Assembly (NCBI RefSeq): GCF_009834565.1
Contig: NZ_CP019428.1
Location: 5,394,001 to 5,458,000, forward strand
From: Pseudomonas sp. R76
GTDB taxonomy: Bacteria > Pseudomonadota > Gammaproteobacteria > Pseudomonadales > Pseudomonadaceae
Reading direction: 5' to 3'
Length of the DNA: 64,000 bases
Notes under the pieces: generated by a model
What the model saw: the letters and a program-made list of their open reading frames with translations, nothing else
What the model was told of the DNA's origin: nothing
Databases searched by the model: none
Made by a program: the position numbers and the translations under genes
Part shown: piece after piece, positions 8,745-19,926 of the stretch
Layout of the letters: each line of letters starts with the position of its first letter
Numbering within the stretch: position 1 is the stretch's first letter

Positions 8745-11582
8745 ATGACCGTTAATCTCACTACCGCCAACGAATTCATCGCCCGCCATATCGGCCCGCG
8801 CCAGGAAGACGAGCAGCAAATGCTCGCAAAGCTGGGCTTTGACTCGCTCGAAGCCCTGAGCGCCAGCGTGATCCCGGAAAGCATCAAGGGCACCAGCGTG
8901 CTCGGCCTGGAAGACGGCCTGAGCGAAGCCGAAGCCCTGGCCAAGATCAAGGCCATCGCCGGCAAGAACCAGCTGTTCAAGACCTACATCGGCCAGGGCT
9001 ACTACAACTGCCATACGCCGTCGCCGATCCTGCGCAACCTGCTGGAAAACCCGGCCTGGTACACCGCCTACACCCCGTACCAACCCGAGATTTCCCAAGG
9101 CCGCCTGGAAGCGCTGCTGAACTTCCAGACCCTGATCAGCGACCTCACCGGCCTGCCGATCGCTAACGCCTCCCTGCTCGACGAAGCCACCGCCGCCGCC
9201 GAAGCGATGACCTTCTGCAAGCGCCTGAGCAAGAACAAGGGCAGCAACGCCTTCTTCGCCTCGATCCACAGCCACCCGCAAACCCTCGACGTGCTGCGCA
9301 CGCGTGCCGAGCCGCTGGGCATTGACGTGGTGGTGGGCGATGAGCGCGAGTTGACCGACGTCAGCCCATTCTTCGGCGCCCTGCTGCAATACCCGGCCAG
9401 CAACGGTGACGTGTTTGATTACCGCGAACTGACCGAGCGCTTCCACGCCGCCAACGCCCTGGTCGCCGTGGCCGCTGACCTGCTGGCCCTGACCCTGCTG
9501 ACGCCTCCGGGCGAGTTCGGCGCCGACGTGGCCATCGGCAGCGCGCAACGCTTCGGTGTGCCGCTGGGCTTTGGTGGCCCGCACGCGGCGTACTTCTCCA
9601 CCAAGGATGCGTTCAAGCGCGACATGCCGGGCCGTCTGGTCGGTGTGTCCGTCGACCGTTTCGGCAAGCCGGCCCTGCGCCTGGCCATGCAGACCCGCGA
9701 GCAACATATCCGCCGCGAGAAGGCCACCAGCAACATCTGCACCGCCCAGGTGCTGCTGGCCAACATCGCCAGCATGTACGCCGTGTACCACGGCCCGAAA
9801 GGCCTGACCCAGATCGCCAACCGTGTTCATCACCTGACCACGATTCTCGCCAAAGGCCTCACCGCGTTGGGCCTGAAGGTCGAGCAGGAACACTTCTTCG
9901 ACACCCTGACCCTCAACACCGGCGCCCAAACCGCCGCCCTGCACGACAAGGCCCGCGCCCAGCGCATCAACCTGCGTGTGGTGGATGCTGAGCGTCTAGG
10001 CCTGTCGGTCGACGAAACCACCACCCAGGCCGATATCGAAGCCTTGTGGTCAATTTTCGCCGACGGCAAGGCACTGCCCGCCTTCGCCGAGGCTGAAAGC
10101 ACGCTGCCGGCCGCGCTGCTGCGCCAGTCGCCAATCCTCAGCCACCCGGTGTTCAACCGTTACCACTCCGAAACCGAGCTGATGCGCTACCTGCGCAAAC
10201 TGGCCGACAAGGACCTGGCGCTGGACCGCACCATGATCCCGCTGGGCTCGTGCACCATGAAGCTCAACGCCGCCAGCGAAATGATCCCGGTGACCTGGGC
10301 CGAGTTCGGTGCCCTGCACCCGTTCGCCCCGGCCGAGCAAAGCGCCGGCTACCTTGAACTGACGTCCGACCTGGAAGCCATGCTCTGCGCGGCCACCGGT
10401 TATGACGCGATCTCGCTGCAACCGAACGCCGGTTCCCAGGGTGAATACGCAGGCCTCTTGGCCATTCGTGCCTATCACCAGAGCCGCGGCGAAGAGCGCC
10501 GCGACATCTGCCTGATCCCGTCGTCGGCCCACGGCACCAACCCGGCGACCGCCAACATGGCCGGTATGCGCGTGGTGGTCACTGCCTGCGACGCACGCGG
10601 CAACGTGGATATCGAAGACCTGCGCGCCAAGGCCATTGAGCACCGCGAGCACCTCGCTGCACTGATGATCACCTACCCGTCCACCCACGGCGTGTTCGAA
10701 GAAGGCATCCGCGAAATCTGCGGGATCATTCACGACAACGGCGGCCAGGTGTACATCGACGGCGCCAACATGAACGCGATGGTTGGCCTGTGCGCACCGG
10801 GCAAGTTCGGCGGCGACGTGTCCCACCTGAACCTGCACAAGACGTTCTGCATTCCCCACGGCGGTGGCGGCCCGGGCGTTGGCCCGATTGGCGTCAAGTC
10901 GCACCTCACGCCATTCCTGCCCGGTCATGCGGCCATGGAGCGCAAGGAAGGCGCGGTATGCGCGGCGCCGTTCGGCAGCGCGAGCATCCTGCCGATCACC
11001 TGGATGTACATCAGCATGATGGGCGGCGCGGGCCTCAAACGCGCTTCGCAGCTGGCGATCCTGAATGCCAACTACATTTCCCGTCGCCTCGAAGAGCACT
11101 ACCCGGTGCTCTACACCGGCAGCAACGGCCTGGTGGCGCACGAATGCATCCTGGACCTGCGCCCGCTGAAAGACAGCAGCGGCATCAGCGTCGACGACGT
11201 GGCCAAGCGCCTGATCGATTTTGGCTTCCACGCGCCGACCATGTCGTTCCCGGTGGCCGGCACGCTAATGATCGAGCCGACTGAAAGTGAATCCAAGGAA
11301 GAACTGGACCGCTTCTGTGACGCCATGATCGCCATCCGCGAAGAAATTCGCGCGGTGGAAAACGGCACCTTGGACAAGGACGACAACCCACTGAAAAACG
11401 CGCCGCACACCGCCGCTGAAATCGTCGGTGAATGGAGCCACCCGTACAGCCGTGAACAAGCGGTGTACCCGGTTGCGTCGCTGATCGAAGGCAAGTACTG
11501 GCCACCGGTTGGCCGGGTCGACAACGTGTTTGGCGATCGCAACCTGGTGTGTGCGTGCCCGTCGATTGAGAGCTACGCGTAA
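8745..11582 (+). CDS. gcvP: Glycine dehydrogenase (decarboxylating), P protein
   Basis: This PLP enzyme decarboxylates glycine and passes the aminomethyl group to lipoylated GcvH. At 945 aa it is the fused single-chain form, with both the N-terminal ([12 protein letters not shown]) and C-terminal halves. The PLP-lysine motif [18 protein letters not shown] is present with the lysine at residue 699; the glycine-rich stretch after it is typical. The ATG follows GAGGAG. It is coupled to gcvH (10-nt gap) and separated from sdaA by a REPIN. Confidence 0.97.
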   Translation: MTVNLTTANEFIARHIGPRQEDEQQMLAKLGFDSLEALSASVIPESIKGTSVLGLEDGLSEAEALAKIKAIAGKNQLFKTYIGQGYYNCHTPSPILRNLLENPAWYTAYTPYQPEISQGRLEALLNFQTLISDLTGLPIANASLLDEATAAAEAMTFCKRLSKNKGSNAFFASIHSHPQTLDVLRTRAEPLGIDVVVGDERELTDVSPFFGALLQYPASNGDVFDYRELTERFHAANALVAVAADLLALTLLTPPGEFGADVAIGSAQRFGVPLGFGGPHAAYFSTKDAFKRDMPGRLVGVSVDRFGKPALRLAMQTREQHIRREKATSNICTAQVLLANIASMYAVYHGPKGLTQIANRVHHLTTILAKGLTALGLKVEQEHFFDTLTLNTGAQTAALHDKARAQRINLRVVDAERLGLSVDETTTQADIEALWSIFADGKALPAFAEAESTLPAALLRQSPILSHPVFNRYHSETELMRYLRKLADKDLALDRTMIPLGSCTMKLNAASEMIPVTWAEFGALHPFAPAEQSAGYLELTSDLEAMLCAATGYDAISLQPNAGSQGEYAGLLAIRAYHQSRGEERRDICLIPSSAHGTNPATANMAGMRVVVTACDARGNVDIEDLRAKAIEHREHLAALMITYPSTHGVFEEGIREICGIIHDNGGQVYIDGANMNAMVGLCAPGKFGGDVSHLNLHKTFCIPHGGGGPGVGPIGVKSHLTPFLPGHAAMERKEGAVCAAPFGSASILPITWMYISMMGGAGLKRASQLAILNANYISRRLEEHYPVLYTGSNGLVAHECILDLRPLKDSSGISVDDVAKRLIDFGFHAPTMSFPVAGTLMIEPTESESKEELDRFCDAMIAIREEIRAVENGTLDKDDNPLKNAPHTAAEIVGEWSHPYSREQAVYPVASLIEGKYWPPVGRVDNVFGDRNLVCACPSIESYA

Positions 11583-11606
11583 CACTGACTGACGGAACAG
11601 GGTCAA

Positions 11607-11694
11607 GTGTGGGAGCTGGCTTGCCTGCGATGGCATCACCCGGGTCTACCTGATAGACCGGGGTGTCTGCATCGCAGGCAAGCCAGCTCCCACC
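11607..11694. repeat. REPIN between gcvP and sdaA
   Basis: This inverted pair of GTGGGAGCTGGCTTGCCTGC units with a short loop occupies most of the 174-nt gap inside the gcv operon. In P. aeruginosa the glyA2 gene stands at this point between gcvP2 and sdaA. The repeat may weaken read-through or set mRNA segment stability. Confidence 0.88.
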
Positions 11695-11756
11695 TGGACC
11701 TCTTCCACAGTCAGGCCGAGTACACCCAACACATAATAAGAAACCGGAGAACAACC

Positions 11757-13133
<1,377 letters not shown>

Positions 13134-13172
13134 CGCCTAACAGCGCGTCCGCACGTTTTTCAGGAGCTGAAT

Positions 13173-14297
13173 ATGTCCACCGAAACCCTGTTGAAAACCC
13201 CACTGCATGCGCTGCACCTCGAATTGGGCGCACGCATGGTGCCCTTCGCCGGTTACGACATGCCGGTGCAATACCCGCTGGGCGTGATGAAGGAACACCT
13301 GCACACCCGTGAACACGCCGGGTTGTTTGATGTGTCGCACATGGGCCAGATCCGCCTGACCGGCGCAAACGCCGCCAAAGCCCTGGAAACCCTGGTGCCC
13401 GTCGACATCATCGACTTGCCGGTTGGCATGCAGCGCTACGCCATGTTCACCAATGATCAGGGCGGCATTCTCGACGACCTGATGGTGGCCAACCTGGGCA
13501 ACGACGAACTGTTCCTGGTGGTCAATGCCGCCTGCAAGGACCAGGACCTGGCGCACCTGCGCAAACACATTGGCGAGCAGTGCAGCATCGAGCCACTCTT
13601 CGAAGAACGTGCCCTGCTCGCCCTGCAAGGCCCGGCAGCGGTGAAGGTACTGGCGCGCCTGGCACCTGAAGTGACCAAGATGACGTTCATGCAGTTCGCC
13701 ACCTTGCGCCTGTTGGGCGTGGACTGCTACGTCAGCCGCTCCGGCTACACCGGTGAAGACGGTTTTGAAATCTCTGTGCCCGCTGCCAATGCCGAGAGCC
13801 TGGCGCGCAGCCTGCTGGCCGAAACCGAAGTGCAGGCCATCGGCCTGGGCGCGCGTGACTCGCTGCGCCTGGAAGCCGGCCTGTGCCTGTACGGCCACGA
13901 CATGAACACCGACACCACGCCGATTGAAGCCAGCCTGTTGTGGGCAATCTCCAAGGCCCGGCGCGCCGACGGTGCACGTGCCGGTGGCTTCCCGGGTGCC
14001 GACCGGATCTTCACCCAGCAACAAGCCGGTGTGAGCCGCAAGCGAGTCGGCCTGCTGCCCCAGGAACGCACCCCGGTGCGCGAAGGCGCAGAAATCGTCG
14101 ACGAACACGGCACCGTGATCGGCAGCGTGTGCAGCGGCGGCTTTGGCCCGACCCTGGGCGGCCCGCTGGCCATGGGTTACCTGGACAGCGCGTTCATTGC
14201 ACTGGACACCGAAGTGTCTGCGTTGGTGCGTGGGAAAAAGGTGCCATTACGTGTAAGTAAAATGCCATTTGTACCGCAACGTTACTACCGTGGCTGA
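13173..14297 (+). CDS. gcvT: Glycine cleavage system aminomethyltransferase, T protein
   Basis: Transfers the methylene group from aminomethyl-GcvH to tetrahydrofolate, releasing ammonia. The 374-aa protein starts [20 protein letters not shown] after a CAGGAG ribosome-binding site. Recognisable T-protein motifs are [29 protein letters not shown] and [13 protein letters not shown]. It closes the operon, 39 nt after sdaA. The lipoamide dehydrogenase (L protein) is not encoded here; it is normally shared with other complexes. Confidence 0.96.
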   Translation: MSTETLLKTPLHALHLELGARMVPFAGYDMPVQYPLGVMKEHLHTREHAGLFDVSHMGQIRLTGANAAKALETLVPVDIIDLPVGMQRYAMFTNDQGGILDDLMVANLGNDELFLVVNAACKDQDLAHLRKHIGEQCSIEPLFEERALLALQGPAAVKVLARLAPEVTKMTFMQFATLRLLGVDCYVSRSGYTGEDGFEISVPAANAESLARSLLAETEVQAIGLGARDSLRLEAGLCLYGHDMNTDTTPIEASLLWAISKARRADGARAGGFPGADRIFTQQQAGVSRKRVGLLPQERTPVREGAEIVDEHGTVIGSVCSGGFGPTLGGPLAMGYLDSAFIALDTEVSALVRGKKVPLRVSKMPFVPQRYYRG

Positions 14298-14314
14298 TTG
14301 ACTGTTTCTATAAG

Positions 14315-14355
14315 TAACGCGGTTGCGTTAACGTGCACTAAACTGTAACGCAACC
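14315..14355. repeat. Nested inverted repeats after gcvT
   Basis: GGTTGCGTTA at 14321-14330 is perfectly inverted as TAACGCAACC at 14346-14355. An overlapping small palindrome, TAACGC-GGTT-GCGTTA, occupies 14315-14330. No T-run follows, so it is not a standard intrinsic terminator. The half-sites (GTAACG) recall the GcsR motif. It may be an mRNA 3' end structure or an operator. Confidence 0.5.
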
Positions 14356-14688
14356 GCCATAAAACAGTGCATTGACGATAGGCAATGTAATAGGCCCGCG
14401 CCTATAACAAGTGATCAACTCTATCGAATAAGCGGGATCCACTTTGTTGCTCAAACAGTCACGAAGCCAAGCAAAACCTGGGCTTTTGGCAGGGCTTGTT
14501 TTTTCTCCATTAGTTGGCGTAAAGTTTGTTCACTGTGTTTGCATGGGTCGCTTTGAACCTGGACCTGGGCAGTAGCCAAAAGTTTGCTACAACCCGTTCG
14601 ACGTCTCTTACTTTCCTGCAACTCAGCCCAGTACTCTTTCGTGTGAAAGGGGCTGTCATTAATTTTTAGCGTCAAAGGAAAGAAGAAA
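14356..14688 (+). other. Long leader region of the cold-shock gene
   Basis: No convincing gene is seen in this stretch. A 74-codon minus-strand frame (14451-14675) overlaps the Shine-Dalgarno region of the cold-shock gene and looks spurious. Cold-shock genes commonly carry long structured 5' untranslated leaders, and this gap fits that pattern. The AAAGGAAAGAAG just before 14689 is a strong ribosome-binding site. Confidence 0.5.
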
Positions 14689-14901
14689 ATGTCAGATCGT
14701 CAGAGCGGTACCGTCAAGTGGTTTAACGACGAGAAAGGGTTTGGTTTTATCACTCCAGAAAGCGGTCCGGATCTGTTCGTGCATTTCCGCGCTATTCAAG
14801 GCAACGGCTTCAAGAGCCTGAAAGAAGGCCAGAAGGTCACTTTCAAAGCTGTGCAAGGCCAGAAAGGCATGCAGGCTGACGAAGTACAAGCAGAAGGCTG
14901 A
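14689..14901 (+). CDS. Cold-shock protein, CspA family
   Basis: This 70-aa single cold-shock domain protein binds single-stranded RNA/DNA and is expected to act as an RNA chaperone. The RNP1 motif KGFGFITP and the RNP2 motif LFVHF are intact, following the opening [13 protein letters not shown]. It is monocistronic, with a long leader upstream and a strong intrinsic terminator 13 nt past the stop. Whether it is cold-induced or constitutive cannot be told from sequence. Confidence 0.95.
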   Translation: MSDRQSGTVKWFNDEKGFGFITPESGPDLFVHFRAIQGNGFKSLKEGQKVTFKAVQGQKGMQADEVQAEG

Positions 14902-14914
14902 TCCTTGCTGCGAC

Positions 14915-14949
14915 AAAAAGCCCCTGATGGTGACATCAGGGGCTTTTTT
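14915..14949 (+). terminator. Intrinsic terminator of the cold-shock gene
   Basis: A 10-bp perfect stem GCCCCTGATG/CATCAGGGGC with loop GTGA is followed by six Ts and preceded by As, so it may work in both directions. Confidence 0.9.
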
Positions 14950-14995
14950 ATGTGCGTTTGCTCGTAAAATGGCTTTTTTCTCTAGAGAGACTGCC

Positions 14996-15484
14996 ATGTC
15001 CAAACCCCTGCTGAGCCCCCAAGGCGACTTCCCCGCCGTTGGCCTGGGCCGTCGCCTGGCAGCGATGTTCTATGACTTTCTGCTGTGCACCGCCCTGCTG
15101 ATCGTCACCGCGTTTATCTACAAGCTGGTGTGGATGGCGTTTATCGGCGAAGCCAAGATGCGCACGCTCACCGAATCCGGCGCGCTGGACGGTGACCCGT
15201 TGCTGTCGACGATTTTGTTTTTTGTATTGTTTGGTTTTTTTGCCAAGTTCTGGACCTATTCCGGGCAGACCCTGGGCATGCAGGTGTGGGGCGTGCGCGT
15301 GCAGAACGCCGATGGCTCGCGGATCAGCCTGTGGCAGGCGCTGCTGCGCTTTGTGGTGTCGATTGCGTCGTGGTTGTGCATGGGGCTGGGGTTTATCTGG
15401 TCGCTGTTTGATAAGCACAAACGCAGCTGGCATGACATTTATTCGGATACGCAGTTGGTGCGGATTCCGAAGCAGAAGAAGTAA
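14996..15484 (+). CDS. RDD family membrane protein
   Basis: This 162-aa integral membrane protein belongs to the RDD family. It shows the expected GRRLAAMFYDFLL opening, whose Arg-Asp pair gives the family its name, and later a TLGMQVWGVRVQNADG loop and a KRSWHDIYSDT C-terminal motif. Three hydrophobic segments are visible, at roughly residues 17-42, 65-85 and 118-140. The ATG at 14996 is used. Function is unproven in the family; ion transport has been suggested for some members. It stands alone between the cold-shock gene and a REPIN, convergent with nadA. Confidence 0.85.
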   Translation: MSKPLLSPQGDFPAVGLGRRLAAMFYDFLLCTALLIVTAFIYKLVWMAFIGEAKMRTLTESGALDGDPLLSTILFFVLFGFFAKFWTYSGQTLGMQVWGVRVQNADGSRISLWQALLRFVVSIASWLCMGLGFIWSLFDKHKRSWHDIYSDTQLVRIPKQKK

Positions 15485-15507
15485 CTCCAGAAAGAGTGGA
15501 GATCCAA

Positions 15508-15615
15508 ATGTGGGAGCGGCGGTGCGACGATTCGACTTGCTCGCGAATGCAGTGTGTCAGTCGATACATCTGGTGACTGATCCACCGCATTCGCGAGCAA
15601 GCCCGCTCCCACATT
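15508..15615. repeat. REPIN with an expanded left arm
   Basis: Inverted units of the GTGGGAGCGGGCTTGCTCGC family lie between the convergent RDD and nadA genes. The left arm reads GTGGGAGCGG, then about 16 extra bases (CGGTGCGACGATTCGA), then CTTGCTCGCGAATGC. The right arm is canonical, so the arms are asymmetric. Confidence 0.85.
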
Positions 15616-15637
15616 TTCTTACCGTGCTCGCCTCAGA

Positions 15638-16696
15638 TCAGGCGTTGCCGGCCAGTTTCAAGCGCGCAGCCTGGGTGAAATCCAGCATGCGCTTGAGCGG
15701 CCTTACCGCCTGCGGAATCACTGACGGCTCAACAAAGATCTCATTGCTGCCCTCACGCAAACATTGCAGCGTGCGCTCCAGCGTATTCATTGCCATCCAC
15801 GGGCAGTGTGCGCAACTGCGGCAGGCTGCGCCGTTGCCGGCGGTCGGCGCCTCAACGAAGACCTTGTCCGGGCACAACTGCTGCATCTTGTAGAAGATGC
15901 CGCGGTCGGTGGCGACGATAAAGGTCTTGTTCGGCAACCGCTGCGCTGCGGCAATCAGTTGGCTGGTGGACCCTACGGCGTCCGCCAGCTCGATCACCGC
16001 CGTGGGCGACTCCGGGTGCACCAGGATCGCGGCGTCCGGGTACAGCGCCTTCATGTCTTCGAGCTGCTTGGACTTGAACTCTTCGTGGACGATGCACGCG
16101 CCGTCCCACAGCAGCATGTCCGCACCGGTCTGGCGCTGAATGTAAGTGCCCAGGTGCTTGTCCGGGCCCCAGATAATCGTCTCGCCGTTGTCCATCAGGC
16201 TTTCGACGATTTCCAGCGCGCAGCTTGAGGTGACGACCCAATCCGCCCGGGCTTTGACCGCCGCCGAGGTGTTGGCATACACCACCACGGTGCGCTCGGG
16301 ATGCTGGTCGCAAAACGCCGAAAACTCATCCACCGGGCAGCCCAGGTCCAGAGAGCACGTGGCTTCCAGGGTGGGCATGAGGATGCGTTTTTCGGGGGTG
16401 AGGATTTTGGCGGTCTCGCCCATGAAACGCACACCGGCGACCAATACGGTCTTGGCCGGGTGGGCAGCGCCGAAGCGCGCCATTTCCAGGGAGTCGGAGA
16501 CACAGCCGCCGGTTTCTTCGGCCAAGGCCTGAATCACCGGGTCGCAATAGAAGTGGGCGACCAGCACCGCGTCCTGAGCCTTGAGCTCGGCGGCGATGGC
16601 GGCACGCAGGCTCGCCTCTTCTTCGGCGCTCAGCGCCTTGGGCTGCTTGGCGTCGAGGTGGGCTTGGACCAGTAGGCGTTCGGAAATTTGCGTCAT
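15638..16696 (-). CDS. nadA: Quinolinate synthase NadA
   Basis: Condenses iminoaspartate with dihydroxyacetone phosphate to quinolinate in de novo NAD synthesis, using an oxygen-sensitive [4Fe-4S] cluster. The ATG at 16696 ([18 protein letters not shown]) is chosen; the frame extends to 16795 without a better start. The 352-aa product contains [19 protein letters not shown], the [12 protein letters not shown] segment and the C-terminal [10 protein letters not shown] cysteine cluster. It is monocistronic and convergent with the RDD gene, with a REPIN in between. Confidence 0.96.
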   Translation of the reverse strand: MTQISERLLVQAHLDAKQPKALSAEEEASLRAAIAAELKAQDAVLVAHFYCDPVIQALAEETGGCVSDSLEMARFGAAHPAKTVLVAGVRFMGETAKILTPEKRILMPTLEATCSLDLGCPVDEFSAFCDQHPERTVVVYANTSAAVKARADWVVTSSCALEIVESLMDNGETIIWGPDKHLGTYIQRQTGADMLLWDGACIVHEEFKSKQLEDMKALYPDAAILVHPESPTAVIELADAVGSTSQLIAAAQRLPNKTFIVATDRGIFYKMQQLCPDKVFVEAPTAGNGAACRSCAHCPWMAMNTLERTLQCLREGSNEIFVEPSVIPQAVRPLKRMLDFTQAARLKLAGNA

Positions 16697-16878
16697 GTTC
16701 GCAAGACCTGCAGGCGCAGTAAGCGCGAAAGTCGAGTGTACCACCGGCTCTGGAGCCCTTCGGGCGCCGCCGGACGAAGTGATTGTGTTCATCAAGCACG
16801 GGTGAAGCTGCGCAAGGCTACAGAATATCGAATGGATTCAAAAGCCTAATCTGGCCTGCGCAGGCACGCTCACCGGGC

Positions 16879-16916
16879 AAAAAAAACGGGAAGGCGCATC
16901 ACTGGGCCTTCCCGCT
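16879..16916 (-). terminator. Intrinsic terminator after the 525-aa gene
   Basis: Read on the minus strand, GCGGGAAGGC pairs with GCCTTCCCG and is followed by eight Ts. It lies 17 nt beyond the stop of the minus-strand gene at 16933-18510. Confidence 0.85.
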
Positions 16917-16932
16917 TTGATCACGCCGAACG

Positions 16933-18510
16933 TCAGCGCATCAGCACATCCGGATCGTTCTGCAACAGGATCGAGTCATGCATGTTGGCCAAGGCATCCT
17001 TCAAGGTTGACTGCTCCAGGGCATCCTTGGACTTTTTGCTCGCCTGGGCGGCGTGCTCAAGCAGCGTCAGGTAGTCGCGCCTGATGGAGGCTTCCTTCGG
17101 CACCACGCTGTCTTCCACCCGGTTGCCCATCACGTACTTCTGCGTGTGGGTGTTCTGGGAAGCCGATTGGGTAACGGACGCATTCGTCAGTCGGCCGTCT
17201 TTATAGGCGAAGGTTGCGGTGCTGCTGGCCTTGTCCTGCACTTGCACATACAGGTAATTCTGCGATTCGCGAGAGCCGTCAAAAACCGGCGGTTTGCCAC
17301 CGTCGAGGCCTTTATGGAAGCTCGCCGACAGCAGCGATTGCTGGTTCTGGGTGACGCTGCGGTCGCCCGTGCTGCGGCCATTGACCTGGGTATTCTGCGA
17401 CACGCTGTAGGAAAAACCCTCAACTTCCGACCGACGTATCGAATTGGGCGCGCCCGCCGCCTGTTTGATCGAGGCCTTGAAGTCAGCCAGGCCCGTCAGC
17501 AAACCTTTGTCGGTCGGGTTATTCGTCAGAGGGTTTGCAGTGCCAGCCCCGGGCGGATAGTTGCTGTTCATGGCGCTGAACGCGTCCTTGAACATGGCCA
17601 TCAGGTCCGCGTTGGCACTGCCGCGCCGCTCGACGCGGTCGAACTGCGCCAGGTAGGTTTGCAGCGCCTTGGCCTGCTGCTTGGCATTGCCGAGGATCGC
17701 CGCGTTTCTCAGGTCCACCGTGAGGTCAATCTGACCCGCCGGGCCACTCATGCGCGTGGTACGGCTCTCGCTGTCGGCATGAAAGGCCAGGGTAATGTCC
17801 TCTTCGTTCGAGGCTTTCACTTTGGCATTGAGGTCCACCGACGACAGCAGCTTGGCGTCGAACTGAGTCAGCCTGCTCAAGTCGAGTTTCGGCGGCACGG
17901 CGGTCAGCCCGTCGACCGAGGCCTGGAATGCGCCGCCCAACTGGCCGACGGCCTTGAGTTCATCGGCGGTCAACTCCCCGCCTTCTACGGTGGCCTGTAC
18001 GCCCAGGCCATCTTTCTGGCTGGACAGGCTGAACGTCACCGTCTTGCCGCTGGCAGTCTTGATGCTGAGGCTGACTTGGTTGTCGGCCTTGCTGTGCAGC
18101 AGCGTCTGGTCCGCCTTGATTGCATCGGTGTCGCCGGCGCGGTCAGCGGTGGTGTTGAGCAGCGACTGGGAAATCGCGGCACCGCCACCTTTGGTGAATT
18201 GGTCTACCAGCGCAGCGCCCAGCCCACTGTAGCGGCCGGCCGTAGTGACCGAGTGGAAGCCGGAGTTGATGACCCAGGTGATCGAATCATCGCTGTTGTT
18301 TTCCCAGGTCCGCACGCTTTCCTGGCCGGGCAACAAGCCGTTTCGAGAATAGGTATCGACGACATCGGCTGCCGGATTGCCAAGGCTGACCACTGCCGAA
18401 GGCCGCGTCGGTGAGACGTCGACAGTGTTCGCCAGGGTGGCGGGAGGCGCGGTGGTCGCAGCCCGAACAATAAGGGGATTGGTCGCGATAACAGGCGTTA
18501 ACGTAGTCAT
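16933..18510 (-). CDS. Uncharacterised 525-aa protein
   Basis: I do not recognise a functional domain in this protein. It begins MTTLTPVIATNPLIVRAATT and has no signal peptide or membrane helix. It is rich in Ser, Ala, Thr, Asn and Gln, with a Pro/Thr-rich low-complexity N terminus (about 1-45). The central part alternates strand-like stretches (SLSIKTASGKTVTFSLSS; ITLAFHADSESRTTRMSG). The C terminus is charged and probably helical (LLEHAAQASKKSKDALEQS). A QNTQVNGRSTGDRSVTQNQQ stretch is notable. Base composition resembles its neighbours. It has its own strong terminator and is probably monocistronic. A secreted or surface-associated protein is possible, but this is only a guess. Confidence 0.75.
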   Translation of the reverse strand: MTTLTPVIATNPLIVRAATTAPPATLANTVDVSPTRPSAVVSLGNPAADVVDTYSRNGLLPGQESVRTWENNSDDSITWVINSGFHSVTTAGRYSGLGAALVDQFTKGGGAAISQSLLNTTADRAGDTDAIKADQTLLHSKADNQVSLSIKTASGKTVTFSLSSQKDGLGVQATVEGGELTADELKAVGQLGGAFQASVDGLTAVPPKLDLSRLTQFDAKLLSSVDLNAKVKASNEEDITLAFHADSESRTTRMSGPAGQIDLTVDLRNAAILGNAKQQAKALQTYLAQFDRVERRGSANADLMAMFKDAFSAMNSNYPPGAGTANPLTNNPTDKGLLTGLADFKASIKQAAGAPNSIRRSEVEGFSYSVSQNTQVNGRSTGDRSVTQNQQSLLSASFHKGLDGGKPPVFDGSRESQNYLYVQVQDKASSTATFAYKDGRLTNASVTQSASQNTHTQKYVMGNRVEDSVVPKEASIRRDYLTLLEHAAQASKKSKDALEQSTLKDALANMHDSILLQNDPDVLMR

Positions 18511-18639
18511 GACAGTCCATGTCTTAAAAGCTGAGTAGCTTTCAATCTAACCAACACGCACCGTAAATGACAGCATTGATGTCAACAAAACTGGCAAAGA
18601 GCCATGCCAAAAAACTGGCTCTTCGCCGGATTGCATCGA

Positions 18640-19926
18640 TCAGAAGCGGTAAGTCACCGAACCACCAAACCCATTCGCGCTGTTTTCATACTTGGCGTCG
18701 TAGTTCAGCGCTAACTGAGGGTTGTTGTCGCGAACCTTGATCGGTTCTTCCTTCAGGTAGGAATAGGCCACGTCAAAGGTCAGGTTATCCACAGGCGTCC
18801 AGCCGGCACCCACGCTGAATACGGTACGGTCGCCCGTAGGAATACGTACAGAACGGTCGGTGTTGTTGGTGGGCGTCTCGTCCACCGAGAAGCCGGTGCG
18901 CAGCACCAGTTGTTTGTTGAGCTGATACGACAGGCCGATGGCATGGGACCACGTGTCGTGCCAGTGCTGCTCTTCGGTGATGGAGCCCAGGCCTGCCAGC
19001 TCAGCCGTAATATCCGACACGCCGGCGTTGTTCACCGTGATTTTCTTCAACTGGCTCCAGCGCGTGTAGGTGCTGCCCACGTAGAGGGTCAAGGCATCGG
19101 TCAACTGGTGAGTGACCGAGAAGTCCACGGAAGAAGGCGTGGTGACATTCAGCTTGGCGTCATACTTTTGCGGCCCGCCGTCCAGCAGGTCGGACAGCAC
19201 GCCCGAGGCTTGGGTATGGCCGCTCAGGTGATACACCACTTGCGAATGGTAGGTGACGCCGATGCGGGTGCTGTCCAGCGCCTGCACCAGGATACCGGCG
19301 TTGAAACCCATCGCGGTGTCGTCGCCCTTGATCTTCACCGCTTCGGTGCCGAGGCCGAACGCCGGGACTTTGGAGTCCAGCTCGCCGCTGATCTTGTTGA
19401 AGGTCGGGCCGAAACCGACCGACACCTTGTCATTGAACGCGTAGCTGACGGTCGGCTGCACGGTGGTGACTTGAATCTTGCTCTTATTGCCAAAGCCATT
19501 GCCCTGGAAGCTGTGTTCATAGTCGGTCACCAGGCCAAACGGTGCGTAAACCCCCAGGCCAAACGCCCAGTGCTCATCGATCGGCGTGACCAGGTAACCC
19601 ATCGGCACGGCAATGCCAGGCACCATGTCGCCCTTGTTGGTGCCGGGGTTATCGACGCCGCCCTGGCTGGAGCTGGCGTCCTTGATATTGGTTTTGGCAT
19701 CGAGGTAAGTCGCGCCGATGCTGACTTCATTGTGCTTGAGGCGGGACATGCCGGCCGGGTTGCCGAACACCGTGCTGGCGTCATCGGCCGAGGAAGAACG
19801 CCCGGCGTAGCCCGTGCCCATTGAACTGACGCTTTGTTCATTGAGCGCAAAACCACCGGCGAGCAGTTGTGTGGAGGCGAGCGAAACGGAGAGCGCCAAG
19901 GCGCCTTTAAGAGTTTTGTTATTCAT
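18640..19926 (-). CDS. FadL/OmpP1/TodX-family outer-membrane transporter
   Basis: This 428-aa outer-membrane beta-barrel belongs to the family that takes up long-chain fatty acids or other hydrophobic substrates. A signal peptide (cleavage near LLAGG, residues 21-25) is followed by the FadL-type mature N terminus GFALNEQSVSSMGTGYAG and the conserved FGNPAGMSRL segment. The protein ends in a terminal aromatic (GGSVTYRF), as needed for barrel assembly. The substrate cannot be read from sequence. It is divergent from the TPS locus across a 483-bp gap. Confidence 0.92.
   Translation of the reverse strand: MNNKTLKGALALSVSLASTQLLAGGFALNEQSVSSMGTGYAGRSSSADDASTVFGNPAGMSRLKHNEVSIGATYLDAKTNIKDASSSQGGVDNPGTNKGDMVPGIAVPMGYLVTPIDEHWAFGLGVYAPFGLVTDYEHSFQGNGFGNKSKIQVTTVQPTVSYAFNDKVSVGFGPTFNKISGELDSKVPAFGLGTEAVKIKGDDTAMGFNAGILVQALDSTRIGVTYHSQVVYHLSGHTQASGVLSDLLDGGPQKYDAKLNVTTPSSVDFSVTHQLTDALTLYVGSTYTRWSQLKKITVNNAGVSDITAELAGLGSITEEQHWHDTWSHAIGLSYQLNKQLVLRTGFSVDETPTNNTDRSVRIPTGDRTVFSVGAGWTPVDNLTFDVAYSYLKEEPIKVRDNNPQLALNYDAKYENSANGFGGSVTYRF

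Noticed and set aside
14451..14675. Possible 74-aa minus-strand gene upstream of the cold-shock gene
   Set aside because: Lies in the expected leader, has no ribosome-binding site or recognisable family, and ends within unremarkable DNA.
14915..14949. CRISPR-like or other regularly spaced repeats
   Set aside because: All palindromes found are single terminators or REPIN pairs; no regularly spaced direct repeat with variable spacers exists in the window.
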